DNA from: Verrucomicrobiota bacterium
Lineage (GTDB): Bacteria > Verrucomicrobiota > Kiritimatiellia > RFP12 > UBA1067
Length of the DNA: 37,727 bases
Reading direction: 5' to 3'
NCBI GenBank assembly: GCA_022704145.1
Contig: JAKJGY010000022.1
Coordinates: forward strand, 1-37,727
Made by a program: the position numbers and the translations under genes. Under the pieces are notes generated by a model, which had not been told where the DNA came from, made no database searches, and saw only the letters and a list, made by a program, of their open reading frames with translations. Of this stretch, positions 11,307 to 19,995 are shown one piece after another; the first letter of the stretch is position 1, and the number at the start of each line of letters is the position of its first letter.

Positions 11307-14099
11307 ATGCCGATCAGTTGGAATGAGATCAGACAGAACGCCATCCGCTTCTCCCGCGAGTGGGCTGACGAGCATCGCGAGGATGCGGAGGCGAAGTCTT
11401 TCTGGGACGAGTTCTTTTCGGTATTTGGTGTGCGTCGGCGCCTTCTGGCCACCTTCGAGGAGCCGGTCCGCAAGATCAACGGCCAGTACGGCTACATCGA
11501 CTTATTCTGGCGCGGGGTGATGCTGGCCGAACACAAGAGCCGGGGCAAAAGCCTGGACAAAGCCGAGTCGCAGGCGTTCAGCTACATCCAGGACATCGCC
11601 CGCGAACAGCGCCATGCGGACCTGCCGCGTTATGTGATCCTGTCGGACTTCGACCGCGTGGCGCTGTACGATCTGGAACCGGGCGAGCAGCTTGACCTGC
11701 CGCTGTTTGAGACCCGCCACTACCGCAAGACCGAGTTCCCGCTGAAGGAGCTGCACAAGCACATTCAGGAGTTCGCCTTCATCGCGGGCTACAAGCAGCA
11801 CCGCCTTCGCGAGGAAGACCCGATCAACATCAAGGCCGTGGAGATCCTGGGCGACCTCCACGACGCGCTGGCCGAAGGCGGCTACGAGGGGCACGACCTT
11901 GAGCGCTTCCTTGTGCGCATCCTCTTCTGCCTTTTTGCGGAGGACACGGGTCTCTTCGAGCCCGAGACCTTCACGCTCTACATCGAGAACAAGACTGCCA
12001 AGGACGGCTCCGACCTCGGCCTGCATCTGGCCCGCCTCTTCGAGGTGCTGGACACCCCGCCCGAGCGTCGCCAGAAGAACCTCGACGAGCTGCTTGCCGC
12101 CTTCCCGTACGTCAACGGCGAGCTGTTCAAAGAGCGGCTGGGCTTCGCCGATTTCAGCCGCGCTATGCGCGAAGCGCTGGTCGCCTGCACGAATTTTAAC
12201 TGGTCGCGCATCTCCCCCGCTATTTTCGGTTCGCTCTTCCAGGGCGTGATGGACCCCAAGGAGCGCCGCCAGACGGGCGGGCATTACACGGCCGAGCGCG
12301 ACATTCTTAAGGTCATCAACGCGCTTTTCATGGACGACCTTCGGGCGGAGTTCGAGAAGGCCCGGCGCAGCAAGGCCATGCTCAGGCAGTTCCACGAGAA
12401 GCTGGGCAAGCTGCGGTTCTTCGATCCGGCGTGCGGCTGCGGCAACTTCCTCGTCATCACCTACCGCGAACTGCGCCTGCTTGAGATCGAAGTCCTCAAA
12501 GCCCTGTTCGGCGGCGAGGTGCAATTGCAGCTCAACGTCCACGAGCTGTCGCGCGTGGACGTGGACGTCTTCACCGGTATCGAGATCCAGGAGTGGCCCG
12601 CCCGCATCGCCGAGGTGGCGATGTGGCTCATGGACCACCAGATGAACATGCGCCTTTCGGAGGCGTTTGGCCAGTATTTCGTGCGCCTGCCGCTGCGCAA
12701 ATCCGCCCGCATCGTTCTCGGCAACGCCCTGCGACTCGACTGGCGGGCGATCCTGCCGCCCGACCAATGTTCCTACGTTCTCGGCAACCCGCCTTTCATC
12801 GGCAAGCACTACCAGACCTCCGAGCAGAAAGCCGACATGTCGGCCGTGTTCGGCGGTTTCAAAAATATCGGCGACCTCGACTACGTGACCTGCTGGCACT
12901 ACCGAGCGGCGGATTACATCCAGGGCACCGCCATCGTGGTCGGCTTCGTGTCCACCAACTCGATCACCCAAGGCGAGCAGGTGCCGCTGATCTGGGGGCT
13001 GCTGTTCGGCAGGCGCGTGAAGATCCACTTCGCGCACCGCACGTTCCAGTGGCAGAGCGAGGCTCGCGGCAAGGCCCATGTCCACGTGGTCATCATCGGC
13101 TTCGCCACGTTCGATATCCCCGCCAAACGCCTGTTCGATTACGACTCCGGAAACGGGGCGGCTACGGTGACCGAAACGGCCAACATCAGCCCATATCTCA
13201 CGCCAGGACCGGATTCCTACGTGACCAAGCGGCAGGAGCCGCTTTCCCCCGTCCCCGAGACGCGCTGCGGCAACAAGCCGTCAGACGGCGGCAACCTCAT
13301 CCTGACGGACGAGGAGAAGGCCGCGCTCATCGCTGCGGAGCCGGGCGCTGAGAAGTACCTGAAACGGTTCACGGGCTCAGAGGATTTCATCAACGGCAAC
13401 ATGCGCTGGTGCCTCTGGCTGCAGGGCGTTGAGCCGTCAGAAATGCGAAACCTCCCGATGGTGTTGGATCGCGTGGAAAAGGTCAGGGCCTTTCGGGAGA
13501 AGAGCAGCGCATTGCCCACACAGAAGGCCGCCTCAACGCCGGCCCTCTTCTTCTACCGCTCGCAGCCGGCGCAAGAATACATCCTGATTCCCGAGGTTTC
13601 GTCCGAGCGGCGGCAGTACATCCCGATCGGCCTTGTGTCGCCCGAAGTGATTTCCGCCAACACAAATTTCCTTGTGCCGTCATCCGATCTGTTCTTGTTC
13701 GGCGTATTGACCTCCGCCATGCATATGGCGTGGGTGAGACAAGTTGGCGGGCGACTTAAATCCGACTACCGTTATTCAGGCTCGATGGTCTACAACACCT
13801 TCCCGTGGCCTGAGAAGCCGACCGCTAAACAGAAGGCCGCCGTGGCGGCGAAAGCGCAGGCCGTCCTCGATGCGCGGGCAAAGCATCCGCTTTCGAATCT
13901 GGCCGACCTCTACGACCCGCTGACCATGCCGGAAGATCTCGTGAAGGCGCATGCCGACCTCGACCGCGCGGTGGACGCTTGCTACCGGCCGCAGGCCTTC
14001 ACGTCGAACGCCCAGCGTGTGGAGTTCCTCTTCGCGCTCTACGAGCGCTACACAGCGCCGCTGTTGCCGGCGGAGAAGAAGGGGAAGAGACGGGGGTGA
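11307..14099 (+). CDS. MmeI-like type IIG/IIL restriction-modification enzyme
   Basis: This 930-residue protein has the size and order of MmeI-family enzymes (MmeI is about 920). The N-terminal nuclease shows Asp65, Glu75 and Lys77 in GYIDLFWRGVMLAEHKSRGK, a PD-(D/E)XK site. A helical spacer follows (about 150-345), then an N6-adenine methyltransferase with motif I FFDPACGCGNFL (371-382) and motif IV LGNPPFIG (492-499). Target-recognition and C-terminal domains complete the chain (about 610-930). One polypeptide methylates one strand of an asymmetric site and cuts a fixed distance away, using S-adenosylmethionine. No frame break is seen, so it is probably active. It heads a group of defence-type genes behind a recombinase remnant. 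Confidence 0.92.
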   Translation: MPISWNEIRQNAIRFSREWADEHREDAEAKSFWDEFFSVFGVRRRLLATFEEPVRKINGQYGYIDLFWRGVMLAEHKSRGKSLDKAESQAFSYIQDIAREQRHADLPRYVILSDFDRVALYDLEPGEQLDLPLFETRHYRKTEFPLKELHKHIQEFAFIAGYKQHRLREEDPINIKAVEILGDLHDALAEGGYEGHDLERFLVRILFCLFAEDTGLFEPETFTLYIENKTAKDGSDLGLHLARLFEVLDTPPERRQKNLDELLAAFPYVNGELFKERLGFADFSRAMREALVACTNFNWSRISPAIFGSLFQGVMDPKERRQTGGHYTAERDILKVINALFMDDLRAEFEKARRSKAMLRQFHEKLGKLRFFDPACGCGNFLVITYRELRLLEIEVLKALFGGEVQLQLNVHELSRVDVDVFTGIEIQEWPARIAEVAMWLMDHQMNMRLSEAFGQYFVRLPLRKSARIVLGNALRLDWRAILPPDQCSYVLGNPPFIGKHYQTSEQKADMSAVFGGFKNIGDLDYVTCWHYRAADYIQGTAIVVGFVSTNSITQGEQVPLIWGLLFGRRVKIHFAHRTFQWQSEARGKAHVHVVIIGFATFDIPAKRLFDYDSGNGAATVTETANISPYLTPGPDSYVTKRQEPLSPVPETRCGNKPSDGGNLILTDEEKAALIAAEPGAEKYLKRFTGSEDFINGNMRWCLWLQGVEPSEMRNLPMVLDRVEKVRAFREKSSALPTQKAASTPALFFYRSQPAQEYILIPEVSSERRQYIPIGLVSPEVISANTNFLVPSSDLFLFGVLTSAMHMAWVRQVGGRLKSDYRYSGSMVYNTFPWPEKPTAKQKAAVAAKAQAVLDARAKHPLSNLADLYDPLTMPEDLVKAHADLDRAVDACYRPQAFTSNAQRVEFLFALYERYTAPLLPAEKKGKRRG

Positions 14100-14143
14100 A
14101 ATAATCGGCTCAGGCCTGCAACATTCAACGCATCCGGGGTTTT

Positions 14144-15310
14144 ATGTGGAACAATTTTGAAAGTATTGATGAGTCTGACCTTCAAGCATTAGTGGATTCA
14201 AAGGCACCCGAAGGGCGCGACTTGGAATACAAGAGAGAGTATCCCGGTAAAGCGGACAGCGACAAAATCCCGTTCTTAGCGCAAGTCAGCGCATTCGCAA
14301 ATACGGTTGGCGGGAGACTGCTCATCGGCATGGCTGACGAGCAAGGCGTTGCGAATTCATGTTGCGGCATAGATGTGGACAATCCGGATCAATCGACTCT
14401 TAAACTTGAACAAGTCATCCGCGCTGGCATTGAACCCGTAATTGTCGGCATTCGGATAAAACATGTCAGGCTCGAAAACGGTAAATGCGTTATCGTCATT
14501 GAGGTGCCGCGAAGCTATGCAGGGCCTCATCGTGTTAATGCAAACAATCACAGCAGATTCTACGCAAGAAATTCAGCAGGCAAGTACGAGATGGATGTGT
14601 CGGAAATCCGGCGCTCGTGTATCGACACGGAGGAGCAGTTTAACAGCATAAAGCAGTTTCGTCTGAATCGCATCGCTTCGGTCATGGCGTCTGAGACCCC
14701 TGTTCCGTTAAAGGAGGGGGCAAAAGGTATCTTGCATCTTATTCCTTTCGATGGGCCGAGGGCATCAGCGCGTGTAGACGTGGTGGAAATAGAGAAGGAT
14801 GCCGCACATTTGAAGCCTCTTGGCGCAAGTGGCTGGAAAAGTAAGCTGAATTTCGATGGCGCAGTGTCGTATTGTGGTCCGCAACAGACGCCTCAACGCG
14901 CCTACACTCAGATTTATCGCAATGGAGTTATTGAAGCGGTTCAGACATTTGCTGAGTATAGCGGACACAAATACCTTCCAAGCGGTGTCATTGAGAGTGA
15001 GTTACTTGAAGGTGTGCGTAAGTACACGAAAACCATGCGCTCGCTGGGATTACCTTCCCCGATTTACCTTCTTTACACGCTTGTCGGCGTGAAGAATTAT
15101 GAACTCAAGCGTAGTGAAACATGGCCAGGTTCCAGCGAGTCCCAGGGTCGCAGCGATAGGGATGTTCTGATTTTTCCGGAGATCGTCATTCTTGATTACG
15201 ATGTGGAAATTGAAGTGCTTCTTTGCCCGCTGTGCGACATGCTGTGGAATGCGTTTGGGTATTCCGGCTCTCCCCATTTTGATAAAGCCGGACACTGGCG
15301 TAACGGATAG
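14144..15310 (+). CDS. Schlafen/AlbA_2-domain protein
   Basis: The 388-residue protein begins with an AlbA_2 (Schlafen) domain, about residues 8-155: EGRDLEYKREYPGKADSDKI with the conserved E/K pair, FLAQVSAFANTVGGRLLIGM, then VIVIEVPRSYAGPHRV and RFYARNSAGKYEM. In other families this domain binds nucleic acid or nucleotides or cleaves tRNA/rRNA. The C-terminal 230 residues are unassigned and mixed alpha/beta. Many AlbA_2 proteins sit in bacterial defence islands. It lies 44 bases after the MmeI-like gene and 24 before the nuclease-like gene, all in one direction, and its codon use is clearly more AT-rich than that of the restriction enzyme. Confidence 0.8.
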   Translation: MWNNFESIDESDLQALVDSKAPEGRDLEYKREYPGKADSDKIPFLAQVSAFANTVGGRLLIGMADEQGVANSCCGIDVDNPDQSTLKLEQVIRAGIEPVIVGIRIKHVRLENGKCVIVIEVPRSYAGPHRVNANNHSRFYARNSAGKYEMDVSEIRRSCIDTEEQFNSIKQFRLNRIASVMASETPVPLKEGAKGILHLIPFDGPRASARVDVVEIEKDAAHLKPLGASGWKSKLNFDGAVSYCGPQQTPQRAYTQIYRNGVIEAVQTFAEYSGHKYLPSGVIESELLEGVRKYTKTMRSLGLPSPIYLLYTLVGVKNYELKRSETWPGSSESQGRSDRDVLIFPEIVILDYDVEIEVLLCPLCDMLWNAFGYSGSPHFDKAGHWRNG

Positions 15311-15334
15311 TGTCATGCCGTTTGAGGTTGTAAG

Positions 15335-16060
15335 ATGCACGCGAGGTTTGACATAGAGAAAGAATTCCATCAAGTTGTCAGAGGCATAGGCGGCACCGTG
15401 GTAGCCGACACAATTTCTAAATCGCCCTCGTTCAATAACGCCGACTACATTTTCCACGAGCACAAAACGGTGGCTGAACTCAAATGTTTAACGGAAGATA
15501 AATTTAGCGCCAAAACTATAACTGACCGTGTTCCGGCACTCTGGCAGAGATGGAGGGACAACGGCTGGGTTACTGATCCAGTTCCAAAGGTGCTTGCCGC
15601 TGACAAATTGCCGCAGCAGTGTGGCAAAGAGTTGATCCATTTGGTTGGAAGATCCATCTGGAAGCAATTGGAAAAGGCCAACAAACAGATTAAGGCGACT
15701 ATTCAGGAGTTTGGACTCGAAGGTTACACAGGCATGGTGATTGTTGCCAACACCAATAATCGCGCATTGCCGCCAGCCGCTCTCATTTATTACCTGTTTG
15801 ATGTTTTAAGAAAGAACTTTAGCGCAATTGAAAGCTTTGTGGCATTTTCTGCGAATTTGCCGGTAACATACGGAAACTCAGGTGTTCCGACCCACTTCTG
15901 GCACGAAGGCTATTTTGAAGACACCCCTAAACCGTCTAGCGCATTTCTGAAGGAATTACATTTGCGTTGGGCAGAACAGTATTCGTCAATTGTGGGCGTT
16001 CCGTTCGTGGTCGATGAAAATATGGACATGCAAGCACTCTGGAAATCACAGTACATGTGA
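15335..16060 (+). CDS. Possible PD-(D/E)XK nuclease, otherwise unknown
   Basis: The 241-residue protein has an N-terminal pattern that fits a PD-(D/E)XK core: helix FDIEKEFHQVVRGIGG (Glu8/Glu10), then NADYIFHEHKTVAELKCL with Asp37, Glu48 and Lys50, and later a hydrophobic strand GMVIVANTN. The remaining part, with many aromatic residues, is not assigned. I know no named family. It starts 24 bases after the AlbA_2 gene and precedes the cyclase-like gene by 78 bases, so the three may form one unit. A nuclease in this setting would cut phage or host DNA on activation, but this is inference from a short motif. Confidence 0.55.
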   Translation: MHARFDIEKEFHQVVRGIGGTVVADTISKSPSFNNADYIFHEHKTVAELKCLTEDKFSAKTITDRVPALWQRWRDNGWVTDPVPKVLAADKLPQQCGKELIHLVGRSIWKQLEKANKQIKATIQEFGLEGYTGMVIVANTNNRALPPAALIYYLFDVLRKNFSAIESFVAFSANLPVTYGNSGVPTHFWHEGYFEDTPKPSSAFLKELHLRWAEQYSSIVGVPFVVDENMDMQALWKSQYM

Positions 16061-16138
16061 ATCGTAGTTATTATGATCTTTGGCCGGTTCGATTTTGTGC
16101 TGATTACGTTGGACGACCATAGAGAGGAAGGTTGACTC

Positions 16139-16858
16139 ATGAGTGCCGAAGTCCATTTTGATGAAAACTGCCACCAAACAAGGTGGCTTGGCTGTTTCGA
16201 CTTGTTGGGTACGCGGCAGTTGATCAATACGGGGAATTACATCGGGATCTTCTGTGTTTATGCGAGGGCTGTTGAGGAAGCGAAACGGCGGACGGAGAAG
16301 TGGGCCAAAATCCGACACACATGTTTTTCTGACACGTTCCTGATCTATTCTGAAGATGATTCGGCTTCTGATTTTGCCGCGATGGATATGGTGGCGCGTT
16401 GGTTTGTCCATTTTCTCATCATGGCCCGAATACCGGTGAGAGGCGCTGTAGCTTGCGGTGATTTCTTTGCCGACTGCGAGCACAGCCTTTACTTTGGCAA
16501 GGCCCTTGTTGAAGCCTATGAGTACGGGGAGGCCCAGGATCGGCTCGGTTACTTGCTTTGTCCTTCGGCTGTGGCACGGCTGGACGCGGTCGGTTTGTCG
16601 GCTGATGCGCGCCTCAATTACGCCTATTCAGATGTGCCGTTTGCCGAGGGAAAGGAACCTGCAAATGCCATCAAACGGTTGCCAGGGTGCCTTCTTGGCA
16701 GATGGGTCATGATCAACGGAGAGAACCAGTGTCTGAGCCGGTTGCGTGAAATGATGGGCGAATCGAAGGATGCACGAATTGTGAGGAAATACAAGAACAC
16801 GATTGAGTTTGTGGAAAACAATCCCAGACGCCTTGTAAATCGTGACTCTGCAAAGTAA
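16139..16858 (+). CDS. Divergent class III nucleotide-cyclase-like protein
   Basis: The 239-residue protein follows the order of a class III cyclase catalytic domain. Residues 16-24, WLGCFDLLG, stand for the first strand with metal-binding Asp21. FSDTFLIYS (63-71) gives the hairpin with Asp65. RIPVRGAVACGDFF (97-110) corresponds to the l-x-x-x-G-x-x-x-G-e segment. YFGKALVEAYEYGEAQ (118-133) matches the y-x-G-x-x-v-x-x-A-x-x-l-e helix, followed by GYLLCPSAV. The family makes cyclic nucleotides, including cCMP/cUMP in Pycsar phage defence. No sensor or effector domain is fused. AGGAAGG lies nine bases before the ATG. Family-level similarity is my reading of motifs; activity and product are unknown. 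Confidence 0.6.
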   Translation: MSAEVHFDENCHQTRWLGCFDLLGTRQLINTGNYIGIFCVYARAVEEAKRRTEKWAKIRHTCFSDTFLIYSEDDSASDFAAMDMVARWFVHFLIMARIPVRGAVACGDFFADCEHSLYFGKALVEAYEYGEAQDRLGYLLCPSAVARLDAVGLSADARLNYAYSDVPFAEGKEPANAIKRLPGCLLGRWVMINGENQCLSRLREMMGESKDARIVRKYKNTIEFVENNPRRLVNRDSAK

Positions 16859-17000
16859 CCCATGGGCATCAAGCGGAACCACTCAAACCGGGTTCGCTCG
16901 CCTATCGATTGGCAGCGGATTTGATGATGCGAAAAGGTCTTGTGGCACTTTTCTGTCAGAAGCCGATCACGGCCGCGACCGGGGAGGAAGGGCGCAACCG

Positions 17001-18107
17001 TTATTGGAACGGCTTCCACGTTTCCGACTCCGTGAGCAGGAGCGGAAGGAGACGCTTGTTCATGAAGAGCTTGGCTTTCCCTTGCCTGACGGTGTCGAGC
17101 ACTCCGGCGTCGGCCAGCGCGTCCAGATAGCTGGCGGCGGTCTGGCGCCGGGCGATGCCGGCGTCGACCAGGTTGGATATACGGCAGTAGGGCCACATGA
17201 AGAGCAGGTCGGCGAGTTCGCGCGAGTAGGTGCCGCCGAGACGCCCGCGCATGAAGGCGGCAGTCTCGTCGAGCAGATGGCGGATGAGGGTGATGCGGCG
17301 GTGGGTCCAGGCGGCGGTCTCGCCGACCGCGTTGACCATGTAGAGGATGAACGGCTCCCACTCGCCGTGCGCCGTGACGGCGTTCAGCCGGCTGTAGTAG
17401 GCGGCCTTGTCGCGGATGATCGCGCGGCTGAGACAGAGGACCGGCGTGGAGAGCAGGTTCTCCTGCACGAGGAAAAGGATGTTGAGGATGCGGCCGGTCC
17501 GGCCGTTGCCGTCCGAGAACGGGTGGATCGCCTCGAACTGGTAGTGGCCGACGGCGAGGCGGATCAGGGGGTCGGTCTCGGTCTGGCCGTTCACATACTG
17601 TTCCCAGTTGGCGAGCTTCTCGCGGATGGCGGCCTCGCCGTCCGGGGGCGTGTAGACGACCTCTCCGGTGGTCTGGCTCCGCAGGCAGCAGCCCGGCGTG
17701 GAGCGGATGCCGGCGTCGGTGTGGCGCAGGATGCGGCAGATCTCCACGGCGGTGTTGGTGCAGAGCTGGCGGCGCTGCAGCAGGTCGATGCCGTGCCGCA
17801 TGGCGGCGCGGTAGCCGAAGGCCTCTTTCAGGGCGGGCGAGAGGGTGTCGGTGTTTTCAACGGCCGCATAGCGGAAAAGCTCGTCGGCGGTGGTGACGAT
17901 GTTCTCGATCTCGGAACTGGCCTGCGCCTCCATGAGCGGCAGGGTGTTCGTGAGGATGTGGCGGTTGGGGATCAGGTCGGCGGAGGCGTGCAGGGCCGCG
18001 AGGCGGCGCGACGCCGTGATGCAGGCTTTGAGGACCGCGGGGGTCTCGACATCCGTCGCGGGCGGCAGGGCCGGAAGGTCGTTATAGGGTTTGTCCGGTA
18101 ACCACAT
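17001..18107 (-). CDS. Fic-family protein with N-terminal inhibitory motif
   Basis: This 368-residue protein carries the complete Fic signature HPFSDGNGRTGR at 195-206, including the catalytic His195, and an inhibitory helix motif Ser-x-x-x-Glu-Asn at 64-69 (SSEIEN) before it. That places it among class II Fic enzymes, which transfer AMP from ATP to a hydroxyl of a target protein and are held off by their own N-terminal Glu. A C-terminal winged helix (about 295-350, SRELADLLFMWPYCRISNLV, then ARRQTAASYLDALADAGVL) may bind DNA or a target. GAGGTG supports ATG 18107. It converges on the cyclase-like gene with 142 bases between, and may not belong to the defence unit. Confidence 0.9.
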   Translation of the reverse strand: MWLPDKPYNDLPALPPATDVETPAVLKACITASRRLAALHASADLIPNRHILTNTLPLMEAQASSEIENIVTTADELFRYAAVENTDTLSPALKEAFGYRAAMRHGIDLLQRRQLCTNTAVEICRILRHTDAGIRSTPGCCLRSQTTGEVVYTPPDGEAAIREKLANWEQYVNGQTETDPLIRLAVGHYQFEAIHPFSDGNGRTGRILNILFLVQENLLSTPVLCLSRAIIRDKAAYYSRLNAVTAHGEWEPFILYMVNAVGETAAWTHRRITLIRHLLDETAAFMRGRLGGTYSRELADLLFMWPYCRISNLVDAGIARRQTAASYLDALADAGVLDTVRQGKAKLFMNKRLLPLLLTESETWKPFQ

Positions 18108-18135
18108 GGGGCACCTCTTTCGGTTTGATGTGTCG

Positions 18136-18164
18136 ATAGTATCTGATTATTTGTACATACGGAA
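18136..18164 (-). promoter_or_regulatory. Possible promoter of the fic gene
   Basis: On the minus strand TTCCGT (18164-18159), 17 bases and TACTAT (18141-18136) form weak sigma-70 boxes upstream of the fic start. The motif GTACAT or GTACGG recurs four times in the next 70 bases and could be an operator. Confidence 0.35.
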
Positions 18165-18287
18165 GTCTTCGTGTACGGAAAACAGTAAATTTCGTACATG
18201 ATTTCACCGTCGTGTTTAAGCGGTGTACATGCGCGGGGGTCTGTCTGGCAGCAGACCGGATGACGGAGCCGGTTAGCGGGCTGGAGT

Positions 18288-18532
18288 GGGGCGGCAGGCT
18301 CGTAGCGCCTGCCGTACTGGCGGGGACCGGGGGCACGGGCAGGGATGCCCGTGCGACAGGGAACCGGACCGGCTCACGGAAGGGAGGCCCGCCTCAACGT
18401 CGCACGGGCATCCCTGCCCGTGCCAAGCCGGGCGGGCGGGGGCTCCCGTGGGGCGCTCGGGGACCGGGGCCGGCTAAAGCCGGTACAACGTACGGACCGG
18501 GGCGGCAGGCTCGTAGCGCCTGCCGTACTGGC
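18288..18532. repeat. Cluster of palindromic dispersed repeats between fic and korD
   Basis: A 34-bp unit containing GGCAGGC-7-GCCTGCC occurs identically at 18288-18321 and 18499-18532. A 24-bp unit starting CACGGGCAGGGATGCCC at 18334-18357 returns as an exact inverted copy at 18399-18422. All form GC-rich hairpins. They lie in a 500-base gap without any convincing gene and resemble REP-type palindromes that scatter through some genomes. No transposase is near. Confidence 0.8.
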
Positions 18533-18633
18533 AACGCGGGGCCCTGCGGCGCGGCGCGTGTTTTCTTGCTTCAGTCCGGCAAACGTGGCACACTAGACGC
18601 GTAACGTGACACGATTCGGTTTTGGAGAGGCGA

Positions 18634-18882
18634 ATGTCTGAAGAGGAGAGTGCAGCCGAGGGGGGTGAGGTCAGATTGCCGCGCCCGCTGATCGACGCGG
18701 ACGAGTGCAAGAGCTGCGGGCGGTGTGTCGCCGCCTGTCCGAAGGCGTGTCTGCGGCTGTCCGACAGGCTGAACCTCAGGGGTGTGCGGCCGGTCGAGTA
18801 TACGGGCAGGGGCTGTACCGGGTGTGCGGCCTGCTATTATAACTGTCCCGAGCCGTACGTGATCACGGTCCAGAAGCCGTAG
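18634..18882 (+). CDS. korD: 2-oxoacid:ferredoxin oxidoreductase, ferredoxin-like delta subunit
   Basis: The 82-residue protein holds two four-cysteine clusters: Cys25-x2-Cys28-x2-Cys31-x3-Cys35-Pro and Cys61-x2-Cys64-x2-Cys67-x3-Cys71-Pro. This is a 2[4Fe-4S] ferredoxin of the type found as the delta subunit of 2-oxoglutarate or branched-chain 2-oxoacid:ferredoxin oxidoreductases. It carries electrons from the TPP-bound substrate to a free ferredoxin. ATG 18634 has GGAG six bases upstream. It is followed by the alpha subunit after 33 bases and by a fused beta-gamma subunit, giving all four functions in three genes. Confidence 0.85.
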   Translation: MSEEESAAEGGEVRLPRPLIDADECKSCGRCVAACPKACLRLSDRLNLRGVRPVEYTGRGCTGCAACYYNCPEPYVITVQKP

Positions 18883-18915
18883 CGGCGCCGGTGGCCGGGG
18901 GGGTGTGTGGGCGGC

Positions 18916-19971
18916 ATGACCAAATTTGTCAAAGGCAACGAAGCGGTTGTGATCGGCGCCCTGTATGCCGGCTGCGATGTGTATTTCGGTTATCCCATCA
19001 CGCCCGCCAGCGAGATCGCGCATGCGGCGGCCCAGTGGTTCCCGGCGGTGGGGCGCGAGTTCCTGCAGGCGGAGTGCGAGACGGCCTCGATCAACATGGT
19101 GTACGGGGCTGCGGCGGCCGGACGGCTGGCGATGACGGCGTCATCGGGGCCGGGGATGAGCCTGATGCAGGAGGGGCTGTCCTACATGGCCGGGGCCGAG
19201 CTGCCTGGCGTGGTGGTGGATATCATGCGTTCGGGGCCGGGGCTGGGGAACGTGTTTCCGGAGCAGAGCGACTACAACCAGGCGGTCAAAGGCGGGGGGC
19301 ACGGCAACTACCGCTGCGTGGTGCTGGCCCCGGCCAGCGTGCAGGAGATGTGCGACCTGACGGTCAAGGCCTTCTCGATGTCGTTCGCCTACCGCACGCC
19401 CGCGCTGCTGCTGGCGGACGGGCTGCTGGGCCAGATGATGGAGACCTTGCGGCTGCCGGAGGGCGAGCTGCCGCGGCCTGAGACGCGCACCTGGGCGGTT
19501 GAGGGCACGGCGGAGACCCGCAGGAACCTGATCACGTCGATCTTCCTCGATGTGCAGACGCAGGAGGCGCACAACCTCAGGCTCCAGGCCAAGTACGCGG
19601 TGATGGAGCGGGAGTCCTACTGCGAGACCTACCAGTGCGAGGACGCCGAGGTCCTGCTGGTGGGGTATGGCATCTCGAGCCGGATCGCCCGTACGGCGGT
19701 CGAGGCGTTGCGCGCGGGGGGTGTGCGCGCCGGCCTGTTCCGGCCGGTCTCGCTCAGCCCGTTCCCGGCGGAGGCTTTGTGTGCGTGCGCGGCGGGCCGC
19801 CGCGTGCTCGTGGTGGAGCACAGCGTCGGGCAGTTCCGCGACGACGTGCTCTTCCATCTGGCGCGCGAGGGCCGGCGCTACCAGGAGGTCGGGCTGGTGA
19901 ACCGGCTGGGCGGCATCATTGTGACGGTCGGCGAGGTGGTCGAGGCGGCCAGGCGTGTCCTCGGAAGCTGA
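18916..19971 (+). CDS. korA: 2-oxoacid:ferredoxin oxidoreductase alpha subunit
   Basis: The 352-residue protein matches KorA/Vor[21 protein letters not shown], then the signature [46 protein letters not shown] and SEQ-type [20 protein letters not shown]. The subunit binds the pyrimidine side of TPP and forms the active site with the beta subunit. The C-terminal third (about 240-350) is the transketolase-like domain. It works with the delta subunit before and the beta-gamma fusion after to oxidise a 2-oxoacid with CoA to acyl-CoA and CO2, reducing ferredoxin. Which substrate (2-oxoglutarate or branched-chain) cannot be read from motifs alone. GTG 18907 is an alternative start. Confidence 0.9.
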   Translation: MTKFVKGNEAVVIGALYAGCDVYFGYPITPASEIAHAAAQWFPAVGREFLQAECETASINMVYGAAAAGRLAMTASSGPGMSLMQEGLSYMAGAELPGVVVDIMRSGPGLGNVFPEQSDYNQAVKGGGHGNYRCVVLAPASVQEMCDLTVKAFSMSFAYRTPALLLADGLLGQMMETLRLPEGELPRPETRTWAVEGTAETRRNLITSIFLDVQTQEAHNLRLQAKYAVMERESYCETYQCEDAEVLLVGYGISSRIARTAVEALRAGGVRAGLFRPVSLSPFPAEALCACAAGRRVLVVEHSVGQFRDDVLFHLAREGRRYQEVGLVNRLGGIIVTVGEVVEAARRVLGS

Positions 19972-19995
19972 GTGTTCGGGAAGGGCGAGTTCGTC

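Noticed and set aside
17001-18107. Fic gene as part of the AlbA_2/nuclease/cyclase unit
   Set aside because: It is on the opposite strand, converges on the unit, has GC-rich codon use unlike it and its own upstream promoter-like boxes.
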